17,105 bases of DNA from JBBSIG01 sp038232215. GTDB lineage: Bacteria; Actinomycetota; Thermoleophilia; Gaiellales; Gaiellaceae. Shown here piece after piece: positions 1 to 7,530 of the stretch. Every line of letters begins with the position of its first letter. Position 1 is the first letter of the stretch. Position numbers and translations under genes: made by a program. The DNA lies in contig JBBSIG010000029.1 of assembly GCA_038232215.1 (NCBI GenBank), positions 1 through 17,105 on the forward strand, read 5' to 3'. Below the pieces are notes generated by a model that saw nothing but the letters and a program-made list of their open reading frames with translations, was not told the origin of the DNA and did not search any database.

Positions 1-2
1 GC

Positions 3-777
3 CTCGTCATGTCCGTCGTCGTCTCGGTGATCTTCGGCTTCCTGCTGCTCGTCGCCGTGACGTTCGCAGTGCCGGACACCCAGGGGACGCTCGACGCCGT
101 CGCGAACGCGGTCACGTACATCTGGCAGACGTCGATGAGCACCGGCTGGGCGGAGTTCCTGCTCTTCATCGCCGTCGTCGCGCAGCTCTTCTGCACGATC
201 GCCTCCGTCACGTCGGCCTCACGCATGATGTACGCGTTCTCGCGCGACGGCGCGGTGCCGGGCCACCGGCTGTGGCGGCGGATCTCGAAGCGGGACCGCG
301 TGCCCGTCTACGCGAGCACCGCGATCGCGGTGCTCGCCTGGGCGCTGATGCTGCCCACGCTCTCGAACGCGGCCGTCGGCTACCTCGTCGGCACGTCGAT
401 CGCCGTGATCGGGCTCTACCTCGCCTTCCTGCTCCCGACCATCCTGCGCCTGCGGGCGGGCGAGCTTCGAGCGCGGCGCGTGGCACCTCGGCCGCCACTA
501 CCGCTGGATCGACGTCGTGGCGATCCTCTGGATCACCTTCATCTGCATCCTGTTCCTGATGCCGACCGTGCCCACGGCCATCCCCTGGAAGGACGGCTTC
601 GACTGGAACGTGGTCAACTACGCGCCGCTCACCGTCGGCGGAGCGTTCCTGCTCTTCGGCGGCTGGTGGGTGGTCTCGGCCCACCGGTGGTTCACGGGGC
701 CGCGGCGGCAGGGAAGCGAAGAGGAGCTCGAGCGGATCGAGGCGCAGTACGGAGGCGTCGCCCGCGCCGAGGCTTGA
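3..777 (+). pseudogene. APC-family amino acid permease, C-terminal part, frameshifted
   Basis: This is the C-terminal portion of an integral membrane amino acid/polyamine permease that begins before the window. The first frame (from base 3) gives hydrophobic helices and the family-typical stretch SASRMMYAFSRDGAVPG. It then loses sense near bases 453-463, a G-rich run. The next frame resumes as FERGAWHLGRHYRWIDVVAILW and continues with two more helices and a charged tail to TGA at 775-777. The F-x-x-G-x-W-x-L-G-R motif before the penultimate helix is typical of this superfamily, so both halves belong to one gene. A single-base insertion, or a loss of two bases, in the G run explains the break. 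It could be a real pseudogene or a sequence error. The ATG at 9 is internal and not the true start. The substrate cannot be told from this fragment. Confidence 0.8.
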
Positions 778-808
778 ACGGACGCACCGCCCCATGCCGT
801 AGGGCGGA

Positions 809-1894
809 ATGAGGGTCCTCGTTACGGGCGGGTGCGGCTTCGTGGGCTCGCACGTCGTCGACGGGCTCGTCGAGGCGGGCGCCGAGGTCGTCGTCCTCGA
901 CTCGCTGCACCCGCGGTCGCACTCGGCCCGACCCGAGTACCTGAATCGAGAGGCGGAGTACCTCGAGGGCGATCTCCGAGACGCCGCGGCGGTCGAGCGC
1001 GCGCTGCTGGGCGTCGAGGCGGTCTCGCACCAGGCCGCGATGGTGGGGCTCGGCAGCGACCTCGGCGACGTCGTCGACTACGTGGCGGACAACGACCTCG
1101 GCACCGCCGTCCTGCTCCGCGCCCTCGCCGCGCGGCCGTGCGGGCGGCTCGTGCTCGCGAGCAGCATGGTCGTCTACGGGGAGGGCCGCTATCGCTGCGG
1201 GCGACACGGTGCTGTGCGGCCGGCGCCGCGCGCACGGCACGCGCTCGAGGAGGGCCGGTTCGAGCCCGAGTGCCCCTCCTGCGGGGCGGCTCTCGTGCCC
1301 GAGCCCGTGCCGGAGGACGCGCCGCTCGACCCCCGCAACGTCTACGCGGCGACGAAGGTGCACCAGGAGCACCTCTGCTCCGCGCTCGAGCGGGAGCGGG
1401 GTGTCCCGGTGACGGCGCTCCGCTACCACAACGTCTACGGGCCGCGGATGCCCCGCGACACCCCCTACGCCGGCGTCGCCAGCCTGTTCCGCAGCGCGCT
1501 CGAGGCCGGCTCACCGCCGCAGGTCTTCGAGGACGGCAGGCAGCTGCGCGACTTCGTGCACGTGCGCGACGTCGCGCGGGCGAACGTGCTCGCGCTCCTC
1601 GCCGAGCGCCCGGTCAGCGGCGCCCTGAACGTCGCGAGCGGCGCGCCGCACACGGTCGGCGAGCTCGCGGACGCCCTGGCGGACGCCTTCCCCGATGGTC
1701 GTCGCGGCGAGCGGACCGGCGCCTACCGGCTCGGCGACGTCCGCCACGTCTTCGCCTCGGCGTCGAGAGCGAAGGACGTGCTCGGCTTCACGGCCGAGGT
1801 GTCGTTCGCCGCCGGGGTGGCCGACTTCGCGCGCGCTCCTCTCCGCGCGGCCACGAGGCCCGCGAGCGCCAGCGCGAGCGCCCCGCCGCCGTAG
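809..1894 (+). CDS. NAD-dependent sugar epimerase/dehydratase (extended SDR), dTDP-L-rhamnose 4-epimerase-like
   Basis: This is an extended short-chain dehydrogenase acting on nucleotide sugars in the cytoplasm. Visible features are the N-terminal Rossmann motif TGGCGFVGSH (residues 6-15), Asp31 ending the second strand, SS at 118-119, and the catalytic Tyr179-x3-Lys183 in NVYAATKVHQEH, followed by RYHNVYGPRMP. An insert of about 45 residues between the Ser and the YxxxK motif carries C130-x2-H133 and C155-x2-C158, which looks like a small zinc ribbon. I recall such inserts in actinobacterial proteins annotated as dTDP-L-rhamnose 4-epimerase, but the substrate is inferred. The length (361 aa) is normal. 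The ATG start follows the permease stop by 31 bp. Its last 172 bp overlap, tail to tail, the minus-strand glycosyltransferase gene. The Ala/Ser/Pro-rich C-terminus is simply the antisense of that protein's last helix. The neighbourhood of glycosyltransferases suggests a role in surface glycan precursors. Confidence 0.85.
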   Translation: MRVLVTGGCGFVGSHVVDGLVEAGAEVVVLDSLHPRSHSARPEYLNREAEYLEGDLRDAAAVERALLGVEAVSHQAAMVGLGSDLGDVVDYVADNDLGTAVLLRALAARPCGRLVLASSMVVYGEGRYRCGRHGAVRPAPRARHALEEGRFEPECPSCGAALVPEPVPEDAPLDPRNVYAATKVHQEHLCSALERERGVPVTALRYHNVYGPRMPRDTPYAGVASLFRSALEAGSPPQVFEDGRQLRDFVHVRDVARANVLALLAERPVSGALNVASGAPHTVGELADALADAFPDGRRGERTGAYRLGDVRHVFASASRAKDVLGFTAEVSFAAGVADFARAPLRAATRPASASASAPPP

Positions 1895-3186
1895 GCGACG
1901 TGCAGCGGCCACGCGGGGTGCGACGGGAGCTTCAGGTTGAGATACAGGAGCCCCGCCGTGCCGGTCACGACCGTCGCCGGCAGTAGCACGAGGCCCCGAG
2001 CGAGCGGCAGCAGAGCGAGCGGGATGAGGCTGTACCACGGATAGGCCGGCGTCGTCAGGACGAGCCCCGCCGTGAACAGGAGGAGCGTACGGCTCGCGAG
2101 GTCCTGCACCGAGCGAAGCGGCCGGCGCCAGGAGAGCACCGCGAGCGCGCCGAGCGCGACGGCGGCGAGCGCGACGTACCAGCCCGCCGGCGAGAGGCCG
2201 TGCTCGAGCCAGCCTGCGCCCGTCAGCCGCTCGAGCCCGTCCAGCAGGTAGAACCGCCTGCCCGACGTGAACCCCTCCTCGTGCAGGTAGCCCGGGAGGT
2301 AGCCGAGCACGTTCCCGCCCGCCCGCAGGAACGGGGCGTAGGCCGCGGCCACGGCGGCGGCGAGCACGGCGAGCGCGAGCGCCGCCTGCCGCGGTCGGGA
2401 GCGGGCGAGGAGCGCGGGCAGGGCGAGCAGCGCGTACGGCTTCACGAGCGCTGCGCCGGCGAGGGCGAGCGCCGTCCCCCCGAAGCGACGCGAGAGCGAG
2501 GCGTGGAGCGCCACGAGCAGGAGGGGGATCGCTAGCGCGTCGACGTGACCGCTGTGCGCTACCTCGAGCAGCACGAGGGGGTGCCAGGCATAGAGGAGCG
2601 AGCGCTCGGGCCGCTCGCCGAGGCGCACGAGGAGGAGCGCGAGCAGCAGGATCGTGACCACGTCGACGAGCGCGAGCGCGAGCTTCGTCCAGACGACGCT
2701 GTCCCCGTACAGCCGGTAGAGCCCGCTGAAGGCCGCCTCGGCAGCCGGCGGATAGATCGTCCGGGCCTGCTTGCGGTCGACCTGCTCGTAGATGCTCGCG
2801 TCCCGCAACCCGGCGAGGGCCGGGTCGGCAGGCGGGTAGCGGTACGGGTTGACGCCGTGCGCCTGTACCCGACCGTCCCACACGTAGCGGTAGGCGTCGT
2901 TCGACACGACCGGTGCCTGGAGGGCCAGCACGAGGCGGGCGGCGACCGCCACCACGAGGACGATCCCGAAGGCGAGGCGCGTGGGCCGGCGACGGCGCAG
3001 GGCCCAGGCGCAGGCGAGCCCGTAGACGGCCGCGGCCGAGCCGAGGATCGTCAGCAGCCTCGCCGGCCGCTCCAGCTGCCCGGCGCGCGCACCGGACAGC
3101 TCCTCCGAGAGCGCCACCGAGAGAGCGACGGTCGCCGCGCCGAGCCCGACGAGCGCGGCCCGGCCGTCGAGGGCACGACGGCTCAC
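1723..3186 (-). CDS. GT-C type integral membrane glycosyltransferase (GT87/DUF2029-like)
   Basis: This polytopic membrane protein of about 487 aa has roughly ten hydrophobic segments. The conserved block SNDAYRYVWDGRVQAHGVNPY (about residues 95-115), with an Asp (D97) in the first external loop, is the hallmark of polyprenyl-phosphate-sugar-dependent GT-C enzymes. TIYPP (143-147) and HSGHVDALAIP are further family motifs. It probably transfers a sugar from a lipid-linked donor at the outer face of the membrane; acceptor and sugar are unknown. I chose the GTG at 3186-3184 as start because it overlaps the TGA of the upstream molybdoenzyme gene as GTGA, like the other junctions in this operon. 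The open frame extends much further upstream, but that part is a shadow of the molybdoenzyme. The last 40 or so residues are low complexity and overlap the epimerase gene in antisense. Confidence 0.82.
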   Translation of the reverse strand: MSRRALDGRAALVGLGAATVALSVALSEELSGARAGQLERPARLLTILGSAAAVYGLACAWALRRRRPTRLAFGIVLVVAVAARLVLALQAPVVSNDAYRYVWDGRVQAHGVNPYRYPPADPALAGLRDASIYEQVDRKQARTIYPPAAEAAFSGLYRLYGDSVVWTKLALALVDVVTILLLALLLVRLGERPERSLLYAWHPLVLLEVAHSGHVDALAIPLLLVALHASLSRRFGGTALALAGAALVKPYALLALPALLARSRPRQAALALAVLAAAVAAAYAPFLRAGGNVLGYLPGYLHEEGFTSGRRFYLLDGLERLTGAGWLEHGLSPAGWYVALAAVALGALAVLSWRRPLRSVQDLASRTLLLFTAGLVLTTPAYPWYSLIPLALLPLARGLVLLPATVVTGTAGLLYLNLKLPSHPAWPLHVAYGGGALALALAGLVAARRGARAKSATPAANDTSAVKPSTSFALDAEAKTWRTSPSR

Positions 3187-4751
3187 ACGCGAACGTGCGC
3201 ACGAATCCGATGGTAGCCCGTGGCGCCGTCGGGAGCGACGTCGTCGACCTTCGCCGTCTGCAGCTTGCCGGCGCCGTCCGTCGCGCGGACGAGGAGGGTG
3301 TAGGTTCCGCTCCTCTCCGGCCGCCAGACGAGGCTCCAAAGCACCCATGTGAGGCGAGAGCCCCGGTAGTCGATCCTCGCCCGCCGCCACGTCCGCCCGC
3401 CGTCGGCGCTCACCTCCACCCGCGCGACGCCGCGGTCGCCGGCGAACGCAACGCCGCGAACCGGGATCGGCGCACCCGCGGGAATCGACTGATCCTCCGT
3501 GGGCTGGTCGATGCGCGAGGTCGTGTGCACGTACTCCGCCCGGTAGCCCTGCTTCTCGTAGTACCCCTGCACGGCCTCGTCGACGAGCTCGACCTCCTGC
3601 AGCCACTTGACGTTCAGCTCGCCGTAGCCTCCGGGCATGATCAGCCGGACCGGGTAGCCGTGGCGATCGGGGAGCCTCTCGCCGTTCATCCCGTACGCGA
3701 CGAGCGTGGACTCGTTCCTCGCGCGGTCGAACGAGGTCGCGTACGTGTAGCCGTCCGCCGCGCGGAGGAACACCCGCGTCACCCCGGGCCGGGGCCGGGA
3801 GGAGGTGAGCAGACGCTGCAGCGGGACGCCCTTCCAGACCGCGTTGCTCATCAGGCCGCCGCCGACCTTGTTCGAGATGCACTCGAGGGTCGTCTCCTGC
3901 TCGACGGACGGCAGCTCCGAGAGCTCGGCGAAGGTGTACGTGCGCGGCTCCTCCACGAGGCCGTGAACGCGTAGCCGCCAGACGTCCCGGTCGACGCGAG
4001 GGTCGACGAAGTTCTTCGTGACGACGTAGAAGCGGTCGTTCGGCGTGATCGGCGGCAGGTTCGGTCCCGTGTTCTTCAGCCCGTCGTAGCCGAAGGTGGA
4101 GCGTCGGTAGAGCACGGCCGCGAGCCCGCCCGACGCGAGCGCGACCAAGCCGCCCGCCGCGCCGACGACGACCGTCCGCCGCCGGACGCCGCGGTCGCCG
4201 GAGGCCGGCGTGAGCCCGGCTTCCGCCCGGCTCGGACGCCTGCCCGAGAGAACGGAGTAGAGGGCGACCAGGAAGACGACGTAGAGCACGAGCAGAAGGA
4301 GCAGCGAGGCCGCCGAGAGCAGGCGCGCGCGTCCCGGCGGCTGTCCCTCGTAGCTCGAGCCGAGCACCGGCCAGAGAAGCGTCAGCGAGATGCCCCACGC
4401 GACCACCGCGGCCCCGGCGAGCAGGAGCCCGTCCCGTCGAGCGCTGCCTCGCCCACGCTCGACGACGCGCCCGTACAGCGCCCCGAGGAGGGCGCCGGCG
4501 AGGACCTGGCCGAGGAGCGACGAGAAGAACGCCAGCTGCTTCGCGATCAGGAAGCCGCCCGTCAGCCCGAGCAGCTTCAGGAAGACGTCGACCGGGACCA
4601 GGGGGATGAAGCGGTCGGATGCCAGGTCGAGCGGCAGCGGCACCCCGGGGCCGAGGCGCAGGAGCTCGAGCACGAGCGTCGCGACGAGCGCCGCGGTCGC
4701 CCCCGCGAGCAGTCCGGGGCGGAGCCTTTCACGGCGCGTGTCGGCGCTCAT
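3183..4751 (-). CDS. Polytopic membrane molybdopterin oxidoreductase, sulfite-oxidase fold (YedY/SUOX-like)
   Basis: This 522-aa protein has an N-terminal membrane part and a C-terminal extracytoplasmic molybdenum-cofactor domain. Hydrophobic segments lie near residues 12-32, 57-95, 107-130, 145-168 and 193-215. The last one is preceded by a basic stretch RRRTVVVG (190-197) that resembles a twin-arginine signal. The catalytic domain starts about residue 228 (GPNLPPITPNDRFYVV) and contains TLECISNKVGGGLMSNAVWKG, in which Cys291 is the expected Mo ligand. Then come RLIMPGGYGELNVKWL and a C-terminal Ig-like Mo-co dimerisation domain (VRGVAFAGDRGVARVEVSADGG). The substrate is unknown; family members reduce or oxidise S- or N-oxo compounds or repair oxidised protein residues. 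The ATG overlaps the upstream stop as ATGA, and its own TGA overlaps the next start as GTGA. Confidence 0.88.
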   Translation of the reverse strand: MSADTRRERLRPGLLAGATAALVATLVLELLRLGPGVPLPLDLASDRFIPLVPVDVFLKLLGLTGGFLIAKQLAFFSSLLGQVLAGALLGALYGRVVERGRGSARRDGLLLAGAAVVAWGISLTLLWPVLGSSYEGQPPGRARLLSAASLLLLLVLYVVFLVALYSVLSGRRPSRAEAGLTPASGDRGVRRRTVVVGAAGGLVALASGGLAAVLYRRSTFGYDGLKNTGPNLPPITPNDRFYVVTKNFVDPRVDRDVWRLRVHGLVEEPRTYTFAELSELPSVEQETTLECISNKVGGGLMSNAVWKGVPLQRLLTSSRPRPGVTRVFLRAADGYTYATSFDRARNESTLVAYGMNGERLPDRHGYPVRLIMPGGYGELNVKWLQEVELVDEAVQGYYEKQGYRAEYVHTTSRIDQPTEDQSIPAGAPIPVRGVAFAGDRGVARVEVSADGGRTWRRARIDYRGSRLTWVLWSLVWRPERSGTYTLLVRATDGAGKLQTAKVDDVAPDGATGYHRIRAHVRV

Positions 4752-5443
4752 CGGGCGGCTCCGGCGAGCGCGAACACGTCCGGGCGCGCAAGACCGAGCG
4801 ACTCGAGCGCCGCCTGCGTCGCCGCGAGATCCGACCGCGAGCGGGCGAGGGGCCTCAGCGCGTGCAGGTCGGCGACCGTGTCCACGTCGAAGGTCTCGGC
4901 CAGCGTCACGACGGACAGCCCGGCCGCCCGGGCGCGCGTCTCGATCGTCCGTGTGACGTCCCCGGTGCTCATCGCCACTCCGCGGAGCACGTCGTGCCAG
5001 CCGCGCATCCCCAGCAGGCAGTAGCCGCCGTCCGCAACCGGCCCGACCACCACGTCGTGGCGCGCGAGCGCCTCGAAGGCGTCCGCGACGGCTCCCGCCT
5101 CGAGCTGCGGCGAGTCGGAGGCCACGAGCACGGTGTGCGTCTCGCCGCGAAGCGGTGCCGTCCGGAAGAGCCGGCGCTGGCGCTCGGTCCAGTCGCCGCC
5201 GCCCTGCGGCAGGACCCGCGCCGGCGCGGTCGCTCCCACGAGCGGCGCGAGCTCGCGCCAGGCGTCGCGCGGCGTCACGTACCAGCCGAGTGCGAAGGGA
5301 CCGTCCGCGAAGCGTGAGGCCAGATCCACGAGGAACGCGCGGTAGAGAGCCACCGCCGGGCTGTCGCCGATCTCGCGGGCGAGGCGCGTCTTCACAAGTC
5401 CCGGCCTCGGTGCCTTGGCGGCGATGTAGAGGGCGCGGCTCAT
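4748..5443 (-). CDS. DUF2064 / TIGR04282-family transferase (GT-A fold, nucleotidyl- or glycosyltransferase-like)
   Basis: This 231-aa cytoplasmic protein matches the family once called rSAM/selenodomain-associated transferase 1. It has the N-terminal motif KAPRPGLVKTRLA (residues 10-22), the DSP motif in VLVASDSPQLEA (D110-P112), and GPVADGGYCLLGMRG (134-148), ending with FDVDTVADLHAL. In the family these parts form a GT-A-like nucleotide-sugar or nucleotidyltransferase fold with DSP as the metal-binding site. Some members are linked to arsenosugar synthesis, but the true activity of most is unknown, and no selenodomain or radical-SAM partner is visible here. It starts four bases before the end of the family 2 glycosyltransferase gene (ATGA overlap) and ends in the same way against the molybdoenzyme, so the four genes are probably co-translated. 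Family assignment is firm; function is not. Confidence 0.85.
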   Translation of the reverse strand: MSRALYIAAKAPRPGLVKTRLAREIGDSPAVALYRAFLVDLASRFADGPFALGWYVTPRDAWRELAPLVGATAPARVLPQGGGDWTERQRRLFRTAPLRGETHTVLVASDSPQLEAGAVADAFEALARHDVVVGPVADGGYCLLGMRGWHDVLRGVAMSTGDVTRTIETRARAAGLSVVTLAETFDVDTVADLHALRPLARSRSDLAATQAALESLGLARPDVFALAGAAR

Positions 5444-6081
5444 CGCAGCACGGCCGCCATGTCGCTGACCGTGCGCAACGTGCCCTCCAGCGTGCCTGTC
5501 ACCTTCGACCTGCCCGAGCGGGCCCGGTACGCGACGGGCACCTCCTCGATCCTCCAGCCGGCGCGGGCGGCGCGGATCACCATCTCGAGCGGCCAGCCGA
5601 AGCGACGATCCTCGAGCCCGAGCGCCAGGAGCTCGCGGCGGGCGGCCGCGCGCATGGGGCCGAGGTCCCGGAGGGGCAGCCGCGCCCGGCGGCGAAGCTC
5701 GCGCGCAAGCAGCGCGTTCCCGGCTCGAGCGTGGAGCGGCCAGGCACCACGCTCCGCCCGCCGCGCGCCGAGCACGAGCTCCGCCCGCCCCGCGAGGACG
5801 GGAGCGGCGACGGTCGGCAGCTCCGCCGGGTCGAGCGATCCGTCACAGTCCATGAAGCAGACGACGTCGGCGCTCGCCGCGAGCAGGCCCGCGAAGCAGG
5901 CGGCTCCGAAGCCGCGCCGCGGCTCTGCCACCACGCGCGCGCCGAGGCGAGCCGCGACGAGAGCGGAGCGATCGCTCGAGCCGTTGTCGACGACGATGGG
6001 CTCGTACTCGCTCGGCATGCGCCGGAGCACCCACGGAATGGCCTCGGCCTCGTCGAGCACCGGGAGGACGACCTGGGGCAT
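5440..6081 (-). CDS. Family 2 glycosyltransferase (dolichol-phosphate-mannose-synthase-like)
   Basis: This 213-aa GT-A glycosyltransferase has no membrane segment. The N-terminal strand VVLPVLDEAEAIPWVL is followed by VVDNGSSDRS (residues 30-39) and by the metal/nucleotide-binding DCD in FMDCDGSLDP (D78-x-D80). A basic loop and R-x-x-RFGWPLEMVIRAARAGWRIEEVPVAYRAR-type end, in which G-x-x-E-V-P and R-x-G-x-S-K are typical of DPM-like enzymes, complete it. Such enzymes commonly charge polyprenyl phosphate with a sugar, which would supply the GT-C enzyme at the end of the same operon; that pairing is an inference. It is the first gene of the operon. A purine-rich AGGGAG lies immediately before the ATG at an unusually short distance, so the start is not certain. 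Confidence 0.87.
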   Translation of the reverse strand: MPQVVLPVLDEAEAIPWVLRRMPSEYEPIVVDNGSSDRSALVAARLGARVVAEPRRGFGAACFAGLLAASADVVCFMDCDGSLDPAELPTVAAPVLAGRAELVLGARRAERGAWPLHARAGNALLARELRRRARLPLRDLGPMRAAARRELLALGLEDRRFGWPLEMVIRAARAGWRIEEVPVAYRARSGRSKVTGTLEGTLRTVSDMAAVLR

Positions 6082-6194
6082 GCTCCCTGTCTACCCGACG
6101 GACCCCGTCCCAGAGCCGCCGCAGACCTAACGATTTCCTGAACTCGCTCCCTCGCGCGGCCCGGACCGGAAGGTCGCGGGTAAGAAAGGGGCCT
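6082..6194. promoter_or_regulatory. Divergent intergenic region with ribosome binding site for the PLP-enzyme gene
   Basis: This 113-bp gap separates the minus-strand glycosyltransferase operon from the plus-strand PLP enzyme, so promoters for both must lie here or overlap the genes. GAAAGGG at 6184-6190, four bases before the ATG at 6195, is a reasonable Shine-Dalgarno site. I cannot pick out convincing -35/-10 pairs. Confidence 0.5.
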
Positions 6195-7388
6195 ATGGCC
6201 CCGCCCGCCTACGGTTCCTCCACGGCTGCGATCCACGGCGGTCGCGGGCTCGCGGGCCCTGCCCCGAGGGGGCTCTCGACGCCTCTCTTCCAGTCGACCG
6301 CCTTCGAGGCCGGCGGTGGCTCGCCGGATGCCTGGGCGTACACGCGGCTCGGGAACCCGACGGTGGCGGCGGTGGCCTCGCGACTCGCCTGCCTGGAGGG
6401 CACGGAGGAGGCGCTCCTCCTCGCATCCGGCATGGCGGCGATCTCGAGCACGCTCCTCGCGCTCGTTCCGCCGGGCGGCACGGTCGTCGCGTCGCGCGAG
6501 CTGTACGGCGAGACGACCGCGCTGCTCGCCGACGACCTGGCGCGGCTCGGGATCCGGAGCGTCTTCGTCGCCGTGGACGATCATGACGGCTGGAGGCGGG
6601 AGCTCGCCCGCGGCGCCGACGTCCTCTACGTCGAGACGATCTCGAATCCGCTGCTGCGCGTCGCCGACCTCGGCGCCCTCGCGGCGCTCGCCCGCGCGGC
6701 AGGCGCCGTCGCGGTGGTCGACTCGACGCTCGCCTCGCCGGTCAACGTCCGTCCGGTCGAGCACGGCTTCGACGTCGTCCTGCACTCGGCGACGAAGTAC
6801 CTGAACGGGCACTCGGACGTCGTCGCGGGGGCGGTCGCGGGGGCCGGAGCGCTGCTCGCCCCGATCGCGCGGCGGGCGGAGAGGCTCGGCGGCTGCCTCG
6901 ACCCTCACGCGGCCTTCCTGCTCGAGCGGGGCCTGAAGACGCTCTCGCTCCGGATGGAGCGCCACAACGCGAGTGCCGCACTCCTCGCCCGGCATCTGGA
7001 GGCGCACCCCGAGGTCGAGGCCGCCTCCCATCCGCTGCTTCCCTCGCACCCCGACTACCTGCTCGCGCAGAGGCTGCTCGCCGGCGGCTCGGGCGTCGTC
7101 TCGGCGCGCGTGCGGGGCGGCAACGAGCGGGCCGAGCGCCTGCTCGGCTCGTTGCGGCTGATCCGCTCGGCCCAGACGCTCGGCGGCGCCGAGACGCTCG
7201 TGAGCCTGCCGCACCGGGCCGGGGCGGGCGTCTTGCCGGGGACGCTGCGGCTCGCGGTCGGGCTCGAGGACGTCGAGGATCTCGTCTGGGATCTCGAGCA
7301 GGCGCTCGCGTCGACGTCCTCCCCGGAGGGCCCGGCACGAGTCGGGCGGCCGACGGCGGCCGCGACGGACGCGCACCGGGAGCCGTAA
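6195..7388 (+). CDS. PLP-dependent Cys/Met metabolism enzyme (cystathionine gamma-synthase/lyase family)
   Basis: This 397-aa fold-type I PLP enzyme acts in transsulfuration. Visible landmarks are AIHGGRG (12-18), AYTRLGNPT with Tyr49 and Arg51 (phosphate binding from the neighbouring subunit), LLLASGMAAISS (74-85), ELYGET with Tyr104 (stacks on PLP), VDSTLASP with Asp176, and HSATKYLNGHSDVVAG with the PLP lysine Lys201. The C-terminal domain contains SLGG-like QTLGGAETLVSLP. The exact reaction (cystathionine gamma-synthase, gamma-lyase, or O-acylhomoserine sulfhydrylase) cannot be fixed from sequence alone. The last 25 residues are a non-conserved tail. The ATG has a good ribosome binding site. 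The nearby mtnP gene, on the other strand, also belongs to sulfur amino acid metabolism. Confidence 0.88.
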   Translation: MAPPAYGSSTAAIHGGRGLAGPAPRGLSTPLFQSTAFEAGGGSPDAWAYTRLGNPTVAAVASRLACLEGTEEALLLASGMAAISSTLLALVPPGGTVVASRELYGETTALLADDLARLGIRSVFVAVDDHDGWRRELARGADVLYVETISNPLLRVADLGALAALARAAGAVAVVDSTLASPVNVRPVEHGFDVVLHSATKYLNGHSDVVAGAVAGAGALLAPIARRAERLGGCLDPHAAFLLERGLKTLSLRMERHNASAALLARHLEAHPEVEAASHPLLPSHPDYLLAQRLLAGGSGVVSARVRGGNERAERLLGSLRLIRSAQTLGGAETLVSLPHRAGAGVLPGTLRLAVGLEDVEDLVWDLEQALASTSSPEGPARVGRPTAAATDAHREP

Positions 7389-7389
7389 C

Positions 7390-7530
7390 GTTCCCGAAGG
7401 GCTGCAGGGCTGCAAGGTGAACGCGAAGGCGAGCCCGCTCGCGACGCACGTCCCGGACGCGATCGAGCACGGCGTCGAGATTCGCGCCGACAGCTCGGTC
7501 AGGCGCCTGATCAGGAAGTCGGCGACGTTC
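7390..7530 (+). pseudogene. Remnant of a GMC-family oxidoreductase
   Basis: Directly after the stop of the PLP gene the same frame encodes EGLQGCKVNAKASPLATHVP followed by DAIEHGVEIRADSSVRRL (to about 7509). This resembles the mid-region of GMC flavoprotein oxidoreductases, where a Gly-Cys-x-x-x-A-K-x-S motif precedes a T-x-x-P-x-A segment and a strand of the E-I-R-x-x-x-x-V type. Nothing before or after it continues the domain, no FAD-binding N-terminus is present, and the frame joins abruptly to a different enzyme. I read it as debris of a deleted gene. The match is by recognition of a short motif only. Confidence 0.5.

Noticed and set aside
1723..4398. A very long minus-strand open frame that could be read as an 891-residue protein
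   Set aside because: Only the part from 3186 down has membrane-protein character with GT-C motifs. The upstream half is Arg/Ala-rich and is the shadow of the molybdoenzyme, whose frame has real domains.
5577..7415. A long minus-strand open frame across the GT2 gene and the PLP enzyme
   Set aside because: Its product is highly Arg-rich with no motifs, and both genes beneath it have firm family matches; it is a high-GC shadow.
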